This document shows positions 22,189 through 31,851 of a stretch of 64,000 bases of DNA, one piece after another. Where the stretch lies: NCBI GenBank assembly GCA_047495785.1, contig JBLDXI010000054.1, positions 2,728,001 to 2,792,000 on the forward strand, read 5' to 3'. Source of the stretch: Lepidodermella squamata. Its lineage: Eukaryota > Gastrotricha. Below the pieces are notes generated by a model that was not told the origin of the DNA, did not search any database, and saw nothing but the letters and a program-made list of their open reading frames with translations. Every line of letters begins with the position of its first letter. Positions within the stretch are counted from its first letter, which is position 1. The position numbers and the translations under genes were made by a program.

Positions 22189-22684
22189 GGGGCTAATTGG
22201 CCACCCTTATCCTTATAATGGGTTTTTAATATTTAGTGATTGTGAGGGTTGAATGGACGAGTGGTTGTGATGCGTCCATCAGAACTTGAGTGATCTGATG
22301 AGCGACGGTTCGAATCCTCATAAAGTAGCATTTTTTTGCTCCGCATTTAATTTTTTTAATTTTGTTATTTATTTTCCATTTTAATAATTTTTAATTAGTT
22401 TCTCCGTTTTTTCTGAGAGTTTTATTGCTGAGCAACTTTTAAACGTCTCCCGAAAAAATGTCCGGCATACGTGGTGCTAGTGGAATAATTAAAATGGAAA
22501 ATAAATAACAAAATTAAAAAAATTAAATGCGGAGCAAAAAAATGCTACTTTATGAGGATTCGAACCGTCGCTCATCAGATCACTCAAGTTCTGATGGACG
22601 CATCACAACCACTCGACCATTCAACCCTCACAATCACTAAATATTAAAAACCCATTATAAGGATAAGGGTGGCCAATTAGCCCC
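22189..22684. repeat. Near-perfect palindrome, 197-bp arms and 102-bp spacer
   Basis: The left arm 22189-22385 is the reverse complement of 22488-22684. Checked landmarks include GGCTAATTGGCCACCC, GGTTCGAATCC and ATTTTCCATTTTAAT at mirror positions. Both arms contain the same tRNA-like segment. Confidence 0.85.
22242..22321 (+). repeat. tRNA-like segment in the left palindrome arm
   Basis: It has a perfect pol III B box GGTTCGAATCC (22307-22317). An A-box-like GACGAGTGG stretch is flanked by a GGAC/GTCC stem, a CATCAGA/TCTGATG stem encloses a loop containing TTGAGT, and the ends GTGAGGG and TCCTCAT can pair with wobble. The T stem is poor, so it is a tRNA-derived sequence (Ser-like by its GAGTGGTT) rather than a working tRNA gene. 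The mirror copy is at 22552-22631 on the minus strand. Confidence 0.5.
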
Positions 22685-23127
22685 CATCATTGAGTTTTCC
22701 ATGGGGTAATTTGGCCACAATCACCTAGCCATACCTGTGCATCGCCTGGGGTCGCGGTTTTTTTTGCTGTCATCTACGACGAAAATGGTCGAAGGAAAAA
22801 AATTCATCTGAACATCAAACCTCGTGATTGGCTCCAGGTAATTCAATTTAGAGGGGTCATTTTTACCTCCCTAAACTCACCTCTGTGCAACAACATGCTG
22901 TGACGTCATTTCGGGACATACGAGGCTGAAAATTTGCAGGCTTGTAGGAGGCTTGTTGATAATCGTCCCCGTAAATTTTTGTGAAGTTTTACCCTGTAGT
23001 TTTTGAGCTATCAATAAAATGGTGAAAACCTCAATTTTTGGCCAATTAGCCCCAAAGGTTCATTTTGCCCCAAATGACGGTAATTGTTAATGTAGTTTGC
23101 GGTGTTTATCTGATAGTTCTGTATTAG

Positions 23128-23834
23128 GATCTATAGACATTGATAAATCCCCGTGAACATCAGGACATCAGCGTGCCATCGAATAGATGTTTTGATTGCA
23201 TGATTTCGAAGCGGGGGCTGCTCTCGCAAATAAATGTCAAGCAAATGCATGTAAAGGAATAATTCATTATCACTGTTGGCGTTTCAAGTTTTCTAACGAT
23301 GAAGACATCAGGAAGGTGGAGTTCCGAGAATGTAACATGCTGCCATCTGCAACTAGTTCGACTGGATTCCTGCGCAAGCCTCAATTCGCCTCATGGGTTC
23401 GAAAATTGAAAGTGGCGAAATTCCGGAAAATTCCCATAAGAGACCCTCTACACTTAGGGTGCTTTTATTTTCAAAATTCGAAGGAGGAGTTTTGAAATGA
23501 GATTGTTTGTCATTTTTAGCGCGTTTATTATTGTACTTCCCGACGTTTCGACTGATATCTTAACAGTCATTTTCAAGGGTTATTCGCATTTGCAGTTAGA
23601 TTGTTCAATATTTGAAAACTATAAAATATTAGCTGCCGAATTAAGGTAGATTTTAAGGCAGTTTGAATCAAGGTAGATTTTAAGGTAGCTTTTCCTCTGA
23701 ATTGTAGCCAAATAGTAAAATGAATTCTCGCGCCCAAAATTTCATAATTAATAGCGATTGTAGAATATAAAGGTAGAATAAAAAGAATAAAAAGTAATAC
23801 GAGCGACCCTAATAAGAATAGGTTAATGAATCAC
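23128..23834. other. Intergenic with possible Penelope-like end
   Basis: Around 23517-23590 the minus strand reads CCTTGAAAATGACTG...GAAACGTCGGGAAG, a phrase resembling the 3' part of Penelope-like retroelements. No reverse transcriptase is left. An open frame at 23196-23495 has no recognisable domain and no ATG start. Confidence 0.3.
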
Positions 23835-24435
23835 CCTCACTTGCGCATTAAATTTTTATATAATTTGCATCACTTGCGCATTTATTCAGAAATTTGACTG
23901 TTTCACAGCCGCCGAGCCTCATAATTTTACAATTTATTATTGACAATTGAAAACACGTATTGCGCATCATCTTTCGACAGCTGTCGTGGTTGTCGATGTC
24001 AACTTCGTTCGACAACCTTAGGTTGCTAGGTGGTTATCTTGTAATTCTTAAGTTCCCGCAGGCCTTTACCATTGTTGGGCATTGATGACGGTGAGTTATA
24101 CTCCCAGCATCTGAGCAAACTCAGCGCCTAAATTGGTGAAAACAGTCGAAAATTTGACATTCACATGGCGCGACAACCCGCCAAATCGCAAGCGATGAAT
24201 GCACTATCGTTTCACCTTTTAGCGTTCCGTCATAAAATATGAAGCTGTTGTATAGACATTTGACTATCTAATATTGCGTTTTTTCGGAAGCCCAACCCAT
24301 TTCCTAAATTTTCTCATAAGATGTGGCTCAGCGACAGCGGAACAACAATAAATTCAAAAAAATGCGCAAGTAATAATTTTACAAACATTTAATGCGCAAG
24401 TGATAAATGCGCAAATGATAAATGCGCAAGTGAGG
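23835..24435. mobile_element. MITE with ACTTGCGCATT subterminal repeats
   Basis: The ends are perfect 15-bp inverted repeats, CCTCACTTGCGCATT and AATGCGCAAGTGAGG. Further copies of the ACTTGCGCATT unit lie inside both ends (about 23870 on the left; three or more at 24362-24430 on the right). The 601-bp interior has no open frame. No clear target-site duplication was seen. Confidence 0.6.
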
Positions 24436-24569
24436 TATACCCAGGTTGATAACGCACTCGCGGGTCAAGATTACTCGCAAGAGAGAAAACTGAACTCACA
24501 TCCCGAAGCAACCGGCAATTAGCGGCCCCGGTGAAATGAGCCCGATCTTGGCATTAGATTGCATAAAGC

Positions 24570-26340
24570 ATTTTACGGTTCCGTTCACATTGAAAATTAC
24601 CAGGGATGAGGCTTCAAAATGCGGATCATATAATATGTATTTCGATCTCCACGATTGGGTGAAAAGCCGCCTATGATTCATTTCACTTAGCTGCCCGTCG
24701 GAAGCAACTCAGAGTGTTATACATTATTCATAGGATTACGAAATATCAATGGCCTATGGGACGTGTTTCCAAAAGTGCAAAATTTCAATTAAAAATGACT
24801 CCCCCCGTTTCATCAACCTAGCTTTCAAAATGTATGACAGTGGTTAGGTCTTTTTTACTCTAAAAAAGCAAATGATTCACTCACGAGCCACATAAAATCA
24901 CTATAACTCTCTTCAATACAACGCTCAATAACCTTGATATTTTTGACCTGACTAGTCTTTAGGCATGGAATTGTTAAGAATGTAGCTAATTGCGACAACG
25001 TTCAGTAAAACCAACAGAAATAAACAAATGAAAAACATGCAAATGTCAACAAGAAAGAAGTAAGCGACAGGGTCCTTGCATGGCATAAACTTGGGCATGT
25101 ACCTTGAGATGTCAATGCGCCGCTCCGCTCTTTCGGAATAAATTCTGACATAAGAGCACATGACTGATGAGTAGACCACAATGAACATTGCAAAAATCAT
25201 CTCAGCCATAACGTAGTAAGCCAGTACTATCGGCTTGGGAGTTTTCGGCATACTGTTAACAAGTTGGGATTGTAGGACAGTAAAAGCAAGCAGAATGGCA
25301 ACACTCAACGCTGCTCTATCAGGCAATTTAGCCGGGATGAAAAACGCGGCTAATTCGAGTATGCAGAAAATGAGACTCGGAGTGATTAGGTTGAGAATCT
25401 CCCAAGTTGGTTGGCGGCGAAATGTCAGCGAGAATTCTACCTGGCTGTATTCTCCATAGTTGGGAAACGTTAAAATTTCAACTTTAGTCGAATTCTTCAC
25501 GTGTATCCAAACGCTGTTCGCGCCGACGTAGGATGCAACTCCAGTAATGAAAGCAGCTGATGTTATGTTTATTGTTCGAGGCGGGAGAAGCGTTATGATT
25601 TGGAACTAAAAATGAGAGTCAACACTTATTTTGAAATTCGTTCATCAGCTTTTACCTTGCAAGTTTGGTAGTCGAAAGGATACATTTCTAATTCAAGATC
25701 GCAATACACTTCGAAGATGCCAGAAGTAGCGCTAAGGAAAGTTCCGTATTTCGGAAAGAAATTGATAAAGGTAATAATCGGATCATCCATGGCGTAGTTT
25801 GTCATGCTATTCCGCATGTACAAATTGGGACTCCACAATTCGACGTTCTTTTTGGTAACTTGAAAAGAATCAACCTCGGGCGGCCATAGCGAGGTGTTTT
25901 GAGCGACCTCGTACGCGCAACTGTCAGACCACGCTACTTGAAGTACACCAAAAATAGTGAATGTTTCCAAAACAGGGTCGATTCCGATAAAGCGGTCGAC
26001 TTCCATAAAAACTGCCAGCTCCAAAGATCGTCCTTCTAGCTCGTAAGGGGATTTGACATCGCGATGAATGTGACAGTTTTCAAGCAAAGTATCAGCGGGC
26101 TTGAATTGACGCCAGTTTTCTTGACTGTTTTTCGCGACGGTTAAGCTTACTGACAACAGCATTATGATATGGACTCTCATTGCGGAAACGCGGAAAACTC
26201 AATTTTTTTACTATACATTTAAATACATTTTCACGAATAAACGATGAGTTAAAGCGAAAAGCTGAAATTTTCGTTAATTAGTAATAAGTCACTATCCAAA
26301 CTGAATCGATGTCATGTTTACCGTCCGATGTGAACGATAG
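24570..26340. repeat. Segmental duplication, right copy
   Basis: This is the second copy of the block at 15700-17480 and carries channel gene B. Exon 2 is nearly identical between copies, whereas the extracellular-domain exon has more replacements. The sequence between the copies is unrelated, so this was either a dispersed duplication or a tandem one later filled with insertions. Confidence 0.8.
24952..26180 (-). CDS. Cys-loop ligand-gated ion channel subunit B
   Basis: Two exons, 26180-25656 and 25605-24952, flank a 50-bp intron after the Cys-loop and encode 392 residues. The plan matches subunit A: signal peptide, a Cys-loop of 13 residues (C-DLELEMYPFDYQT-C), M1 to M3, a short M3-M4 loop (about 35 residues) and M4 ending NNSMPKD. 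Exon 2 differs from subunit A at only a handful of residues (for example KVEIL against KIEIL). The extracellular exon differs more, for example GVLQVAWSDS against GGFQIMWSDS. This pattern fits changed ligand recognition after duplication, or partial gene conversion of exon 2; both are inference. No vicinal cysteine pair is present. Confidence 0.85.
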
Positions 26341-26510
26341 GTAGCGAAATAATGCCATGTCAGGCTCGTTGACAAAGGATCAGCGGATATGCCACGTGTT
26401 TGCACATATTACACGCTATAGCTGAATATTTGTCATGCTTCTCTATGCATTGGAGAGAAGTATCGTTTCTAAAGTCAATGATCGTTTTTCATCTTCCTTT
26501 CATCAGGAAC
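26181..26510. other. Upstream region of channel gene B
   Basis: The first 160 bp or so upstream of the start codon is duplicated from, or to, the same position upstream of gene A. The rest is without recognised features. Confidence 0.45.
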
Positions 26511-26711
26511 ATATCGAGTCTTCCGCGCCAGAACAATGTGCCGGAAATAGAAAGAAAATGGCGTAATGCATTTGATGCGCAGAAAAAACTGGCGTTAAAC
26601 TTTTTTTCCAGCGATCAGGCACGCGACTGAATTGGCGATGATGCAAAAAGTTAGTTTTACGCCATTTGTATCTATTTCCGGCACACTGTTCTGGCGCGGA
26701 AGGCGCGATAT
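26511..26711. mobile_element. Small palindromic MITE
   Basis: The left arm starts ATATCGAGTCTTCCGCGCC and the right end reads GGCGCGGAAGGCGCGATAT. The arms stay complementary for roughly 55-60 bp, including CCAGAACAATGTGCCGGAAATAG against its inverse. The whole is about 201 bp and non-coding. Confidence 0.6.
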
Positions 26712-26936
26712 CAAATTCAGCAACCCCCAAGCTGACGTCGAAAGCCAAAATTCTGCCCGGCAACCTAACCTGAAAATGACTCGAAAAAACGAGAAAAACG
26801 AAGAAAACGAAAAAACCGCGTATGGAAGATGAGCTCAAATTTCGTTCCCAATGTAAAGGTTGGAAATCAGAGGATAGAGGCTACTCATTATTGCGAACCT
26901 TTCTCACGCTCTAGATACCTGATTTCCGATATTTAA

Positions 26937-27116
26937 CTTTGCATCCCGCATCAACTGCGGGACGGTGAGGATTAAGTGAACTGAAGGCATCCCGTACCGT
27001 CCCGCAGTTCATCCCGCTGTGCATCCCGCACATCCCGCAGCTCATCCGGCACCTCATCCCGCACATCCCGCAGCTCATCCCGATCGTCCCGCAGCTCATC
27101 CCGCAGTGTCATCCCG
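26937..27116. repeat. CATCCCGCA-type short repeat array, left
   Basis: Irregular units such as CATCCCGCAGCT and CATCCCGCACAT, with one inverted TGCGGGA, spaced about 9-14 bp apart. There are no unique spacers of constant length. Confidence 0.7.
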
Positions 27117-27149
27117 CACTTCGAGCGTATGAAATAAATAAAAATCGGA

Positions 27150-27220
27150 CGCTGGCGGGAATCGAACCAGTGACTGCAATCACCAAACGCGCACACTAAT
27201 CGATTGCGCCACCGGTCGAT
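27150..27220 (-). repeat. tRNA-like (SINE head-like) segment
   Basis: The minus strand has B box GGTTCGATTCC (27158-27168) and an A-box-like GGTGGCGCAATCGATTAG about 45 nt before it. The acceptor and T stems do not pair well, so a working tRNA gene is unlikely. It sits inside the foldback element. Confidence 0.5.
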
Positions 27221-27588
27221 TCACTATAACATATACAGAACAGCGATACTTATATCGCGCTGTATTTACGTGAAATTAAGTCAGACAAATTGGAGTGCGG
27301 CCAAGGCCAAAATCGCGATTTCTGAAGCCGATTTCGATACGATCGGCGGCGAATTGGGACATCGGCCGCTGATAGTTAGTACAGAATTTTGAGGGCTATC
27401 CGCCGACATAAGATTTATTGACCGGCGATACTTGGTTCGCGCTGAAATTGCGTGCAAAGTCAGTCAAATTTCAGCTGCGCAGATATGGCGGCATGAATAT
27501 TTTTATTTTATTATCAGAGGTTCGAGTGCGTTGATTCATATGTTCAAGCCTGACGGCTTGACGGGTCGGATAATCGGTCGTAAAGTGT

Positions 27589-27770
27589 TCATCCCGCACT
27601 TCATCCCGCAGGTCATCCCGCAGGTCATCCCACACTTGGGCGGGAAGCTGCCGGACACTTGCGGGATGCACTGCGGGACGTCCCGCAGTATGTGCGGGAT
27701 ACAACCCGCAGCATGTGCGGGATACATCCCGCAGGCCATCCCGCACGTCCCGCACTCTTGCGGGATGCAA
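27589..27770. repeat. CATCCCGCA-type short repeat array, right
   Basis: This uses the same unit as the left array but changes from CATCCCGCAGGT on its left side to TGCGGGATG on its right side, so it can fold on itself and with the left array. Confidence 0.7.
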
Positions 27771-27780
27771 AGTTATATTT

Positions 27781-28122
27781 CTCTGAGCTTTCAATCTGTC
27801 ATTCATTCACTTCATTTTATTGGCGGCAACTTGTTCTCTCTGCGAGCCAAGCAAACAATAAATCCACCATATTTTTGAGATCTTCATTGTTTTTTATTGT
27901 TTTAACCGGTCTTAAGAGATGACAAATCGCTATTACGCAGGAAAACATGAAAAACCGTCAATTCGTCCTTTTCTCCAATAAGTTAAAATGCACACACTTC
28001 AGCCACAACTTTAGCGCATAAGGAAAAATAACACATGCAATTTTTGAGGTCACAACTAATAAATGCTAGTTGAACCTAGTTTAAGTGGAATACTTGAAGT
28101 TTCCTTTGCATAGGTCCAGTGT
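27781..28122. other. Intergenic, no gene seen
   Basis: AT-rich sequence downstream of the broken phosphate-carrier copy. Nothing recognised. Confidence 0.5.
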
Positions 28123-28929
28123 CTAATTGGTGATGCCAAGCCGTTTCTTCATGCTCTCAGGCATTTCTGGTGGCGGCGGACGCGGAATACCAAAGCCGAC
28201 CTTAACCGCGTCATAGACGAACCACTGCAGGGCAGTCAGAGTACCAATCATGATGATACGAGGGGTCAGACCCTTCCACATGCCCAACAGGCCCATTCGT
28301 TTCGCAACATCCATAAAGGTGCTACCCTTGTCCTTATTCAAAATCGAAACAATGGTATCGGCCGGGAGGGAGACAATTGCGCAGAAGACACCGGCAATGT
28401 AACCAGCCCCAAAGGTAACGGTCAGCTGCTCGCCCTTGGTGCAATCAGCACGAGGCTTGGGCACAACGTATTGGTAAAGGGCCTCGAGGGTACGTTCGAA
28501 GCAGGCGAATTTCATCATGGTGTATGGGATCTGACGAGCCCAGAGCGGGACAAGGCCCATGTACAGACCACCGAGGCCTTCCTCCTTGATAATCCGAGGC
28601 AGACCCCCGCGGAGGGTGGTCGACCATCCGGGTTTCGTTTGAATGCGGACCTTGACAGCCTCCATCGGGCATAAAGCAACGTCGGCGATGACTTCGGCCG
28701 AGGCTGAAGCGGCGAGATTCACCCAGGTACGGTGGCTGTAAGCAGCTTCCTCGCCGATAAATTCCGAGTACTGGATCTTGAAATACTCATAGAAGCCGTA
28801 CTTGCAGAGGCCTTGTAGGGAGTATCCAATTGCTGGCGGGGCCCAACCGCGACCAAGGCTGGAGACACGACTGAAACCTTGAATCCCTGGAAGATGCCTT
28901 TGTAATTAGCAGGGTCAACCTAAAAATTA

Positions 28930-30150
28930 GACAAATAGTAACATCCACAGCATAGCATTGGAAAAACATAAGTATTTCGAATAGGGTGATTTTGGGCATT
29001 GGGTTTACTTAGACTTGGGAAAATTAAAGTGGGGTGAATTTGAGATTATTTTCTGAGATGACTGACCCATTCTGACACATTCAAGAAACAGACTCCTGGA
29101 ATGCCGCTGTTGAAAGCATTGGCTTTTGTTGATAACACAAAAGACGGCTCAAACCGTGACGGCAGCCCCAACAAAACTGGGATATTGCAGGACGCTGAAG
29201 GTGATCAGATCCGCTTCTGCGCTTTTGGGGATGCCGCCTGTCAAGCGGTATCGAATTCTCAAAATAATTTTCTGACCCATTCAGAGCCCACCCGCCGCTG
29301 CCGTGTGACCAGAGTTTTTGAGTTACTAATTTGATATGGTTGGTTCTGATTTCTGAACAACAGTCGACAAGCGACCCGGCGGATATGAACCGCACGATTT
29401 AGGCGGCCCAATTCTGAATTCTCTACCGGGGGTCCCCATTCGGGGGTAAGTCTGTCTCGCTGGACAGCCGCTTCACGAAGATACGTGTGTCTAAGGAGAC
29501 CAAGGCTGTTGTGCCCGACTATCTTGACCTCATCCGTCAATGATCTGAGAGATCTGAGAGACCTGTTCTAAATTATATTAATGGAATAAAATAATATAAC
29601 AGTAATTTGTGACCTCTTCACTTACAATTTAGAATTTAAAATTCACCGGCTAAGCAATGTTATTTCGTATGGGATCGGTTCCCCCCGGCGCTACTGCAGC
29701 AGCTCTGCTGCTGCTGTTGCCAATAGACGCGAGTTGACAGTCTCGATTGACAGTGTATCGAGAAGGCAATTGCTGGACAACCGCACACCATGCTGAGCGA
29801 GCCAATTATGGCAAAAAATGGAAGACAAACTTTTAAACGTTGCGCCGAAAGAAGCCAGTGAGGTGCACGAAATGCTTGCTGGGCAACTCTCCAGCCTGAA
29901 TGTCGAAATCGAGGCCTGTGATTGAGGGCAATTGAAGTCGCGAGAACTGCTTCAAACTGCCATCAAGATCTTGACAGCTTTCGACGTGACTCCTGAGCAC
30001 TGATGGGAAAAACTGCGGTGATATAGTCTCCGACGATTGAGACCGCTGTGGTAAGCTCTTGATGCTACAGTAGGAAAGGCTTCCAACCATATCATCAGTT
30101 TGGTGTCCGTGGCAGGAGATCGACAGTCGACCCGTTATTTAGATTGATAA
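28930..30150. other. Transposon-derived or unassigned sequence
   Basis: The first part is intron sequence of the broken carrier (shared, inverted, with 18450-18620). The remainder lacks intact frames. The stretch 29830-30150 is probably degraded upstream RT of the LINE annotated next (a GACAGCTTTCGAC phrase near 29975 could be the remains of RT motif A), but this is weak. Confidence 0.3.
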
Positions 30151-30159
30151 GTAAAACGT

Positions 30160-31429
30160 AGATTGGTCTCAGATTTCCTAGGAGATCGCTCATTTTCTGT
30201 TAGAATAGATCAGGGCTTCTCAACCTCAAGCAATCGGCGACCCACAGAAAAAAATTTCTTTGGGTCCGCGACCCCTGGGTCATTTTATTGAATTTTTAAT
30301 AATAACCCCCAATAAAATAAAATATAATAAAATGAAATAACAACCAAAAAACCACAGGGGGGACCCTTTGGTCATAAAATTGGGCCCGAAAATACCCCCA
30401 TGTTCGAGGATCCTACTTCGCGCACTGCTCTCAATTCCTCTCAAACACTATTACATCATCATATTCTCAATACTCAAGAAGTACCAATCATAAATTTAAT
30501 CATCCTTCACAATTTTTCTTGCGACACAGCAAGTCGAAACGCGGCTCAGGGTGCGATCTTGGATCTCGGAGCTGCCAGGGATAAAACAGTTTTTTGCTGT
30601 ATTTGCAAAAACCTGTACTGAGGTACTTTTTAACTGAAAAGCGAGCGAAGCGAGAAACTTTTGAAGATTTCCACTAAAACACGCTCCAAAACCTCTCAAA
30701 ATTAACAAAACAGTGGGATAAATACTCATTTTGTTGTCTGGCCCCGCCGAGCTGGGGGAAGATCCCCCACCCTCCACGATTGGTTGACCAATCAGCAAGC
30801 GCCTTGGAGTTATTACTATTTAGCTCAAGCACAACGCCATTGGATTCTTGACCTCTAGATCTAGACGGACAGGGCGCGCTATTTGGCCGCTTGAGTTGGA
30901 AATAACCTTTGATAGAGCTTGCCATGTGTTAAAGAAATGAAAAATACCGATGAAAAATAGAGAAAACATTAAGATTGAGCACGCGATTTCACGTACATTC
31001 AGGATGTTTTCCTCTCTAGAAAAAACTCAAATCGACCCCCGCGACCCTTGGAGAAGGTCCGCGACCCCTCAAAAATTGGCCCGCGACCCCCGCGGGGGTC
31101 GCGACCCACCGTTTGAGAAGCGCTGGAATAGATAATAACGAGTCAGATTTTTCCCAGAACAAATGCGGAGTCCCGCAAGGGAGCCCGCTATCAACTTCTG
31201 TTGTTCATTTTTCACTTCTGACATTGCGAACTCAATGACGCATTTGCACCCGGGTCAGCGGCTCGAGCGACGTTCGCCGATGACGCGCTCAACTGGTCAA
31301 CAGCGAAGTCCTATGGCGCAGCCTGCCGACGATTGGAAGACAAGCTGCGGGGAGTTACTTCGTGGTGCGACAAGTGGAGACTGGAGCTGAATCTGCTCAA
31401 GTGTGAAGTCTTGATCTGGTCCACTTGAT
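30160..31429 (+). mobile_element. Degraded LINE reverse transcriptase, split by a hAT element
   Basis: Reading 30160-30211 joined to 31134 onward gives FLGDRSFSVRIDNNESDF then CGVPQGSPLST, a typical RT finger/palm stretch, continuous in frame across the hAT insertion. After a frameshift the palm motif FADDALNWST and WCDKWRLELNLLKCEVLIW follow. The pattern fits the Jockey/CR1 group more than the RTE element at 19-20 kb. It is not functional. Confidence 0.7.
30212..31125. mobile_element. Non-autonomous hAT element (914 bp)
   Basis: The ends are CAGGGCTTCTCAACC on the left and, inverted, CAGCGCTTCTCAAACGGTGGG on the right, the familiar hAT (Charlie-like) terminal sequence with CGCGACCC subterminal repeats. 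The 8-bp duplication GAATAGAT flanks it (30204-30211 and 31126-31133). No transposase frame remains. It is nested in the LINE fragment. Confidence 0.85.
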
Positions 31430-31512
31430 AAATTTAATATTTTTCAGTTTATATTTTTTTTCTTGCAGTCCTTCGTTTCCTTCAATATCGTTTTCTTCAA
31501 TATCCATTATAG

Positions 31513-31851
31513 ACCGCTACGCCGAGACAACCACCTCTGGAAATTCAGCTCGGCGACATTGACTGGACTCGACATGACGGGCTGCTTGGCGCTGTCATGG
31601 CGGCTGAGGGGTTGCGTTGGCGAATTTCTCAGTTTAAGATATGTCTCGCCCTCTACTTGCTCGACGCGAACCCTAATAGAGTTTTTGGCAAATTGGACTA
31701 TGCACGAATCGCCGATGTTATTCGCGGTTCATACACCTGGTTTTTAACTATCCCCGGTGTCGACAATGAACATAGAACAAGAATAGCAATAGAATTGTCC
31801 CGAATCGATACTTTTCGAAAGTGGCAGGCTAAAGAATTATTTTGGCCTTGA
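31513..31851 (+). CDS. Unrecognised open frame, possible gene or transposon fragment
   Basis: This frame of 112 codons is open from an acceptor-like TTATAG to a TGA and contains PLEIQLGDIDWTR and KLDYARIADVIRG. It has no clear start codon near the left edge (an ATG lies at 31597) and I recognise no domain. It lies between a LINE remnant and a carrier pseudogene, so it may belong to another mobile element. Confidence 0.25.
   Translation, partial: TATPRQPPLEIQLGDIDWTRHDGLLGAVMAAEGLRWRISQFKICLALYLLDANPNRVFGKLDYARIADVIRGSYTWFLTIPGVDNEHRTRIAIELSRIDTFRKWQAKELFWP

Larger units (their letters stand above)
22047..23080. mobile_element. TA-flanked non-autonomous DNA transposon with long internal palindrome
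   Basis: Its ends are inverted repeats, left CCGTAAATTGGGGCAAAATG and right (reverse complement) CCGTCATTTGGGGCAAAATG, 18 of 20 identical. TA occurs on both sides (22045-22046 and 23081-23082), as in Tc1/mariner-type insertions. The 1,034-bp interior has no open frame for a transposase. It contains 197-bp arms of a palindrome (22189-22385 and 22488-22684). It interrupts the last coding exon of channel gene C. Confidence 0.8.
26935..27774. mobile_element. Foldback-type element with CATCCCGCA arrays
   Basis: The ends are perfect 16-bp inverted repeats, AACTTTGCATCCCGCA and TGCGGGATGCAAAGTT. The 6-mer ATATTT stands on both sides (26929-26934 and 27775-27780); TA is an alternative target duplication. 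Each end continues into 150-180 bp of irregular repeats of CATCCCGCA in both orientations. The roughly 450-bp centre holds a tRNA-like segment and a diverged internal duplication (CGATACTT...TCGCGCTG near 27245 and 27428). There is no open frame for a transposase. Confidence 0.65.

Noticed and set aside
22242-22321. Functional tRNA-Ser gene
   Set aside because: The B box and some stems are good, but the T stem fails and the sequence is repeated in inverse orientation inside a transposon.
27150-27220. Functional tRNA gene
   Set aside because: A and B boxes are present, but the acceptor stem pairs at only about three positions and the T stem is mismatched.
26937-27770. CRISPR-like short repeat arrays
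   Set aside because: Units are irregular in length and orientation, there are no unique spacers of even size, and the DNA is eukaryotic. They are subterminal repeats of a foldback element.
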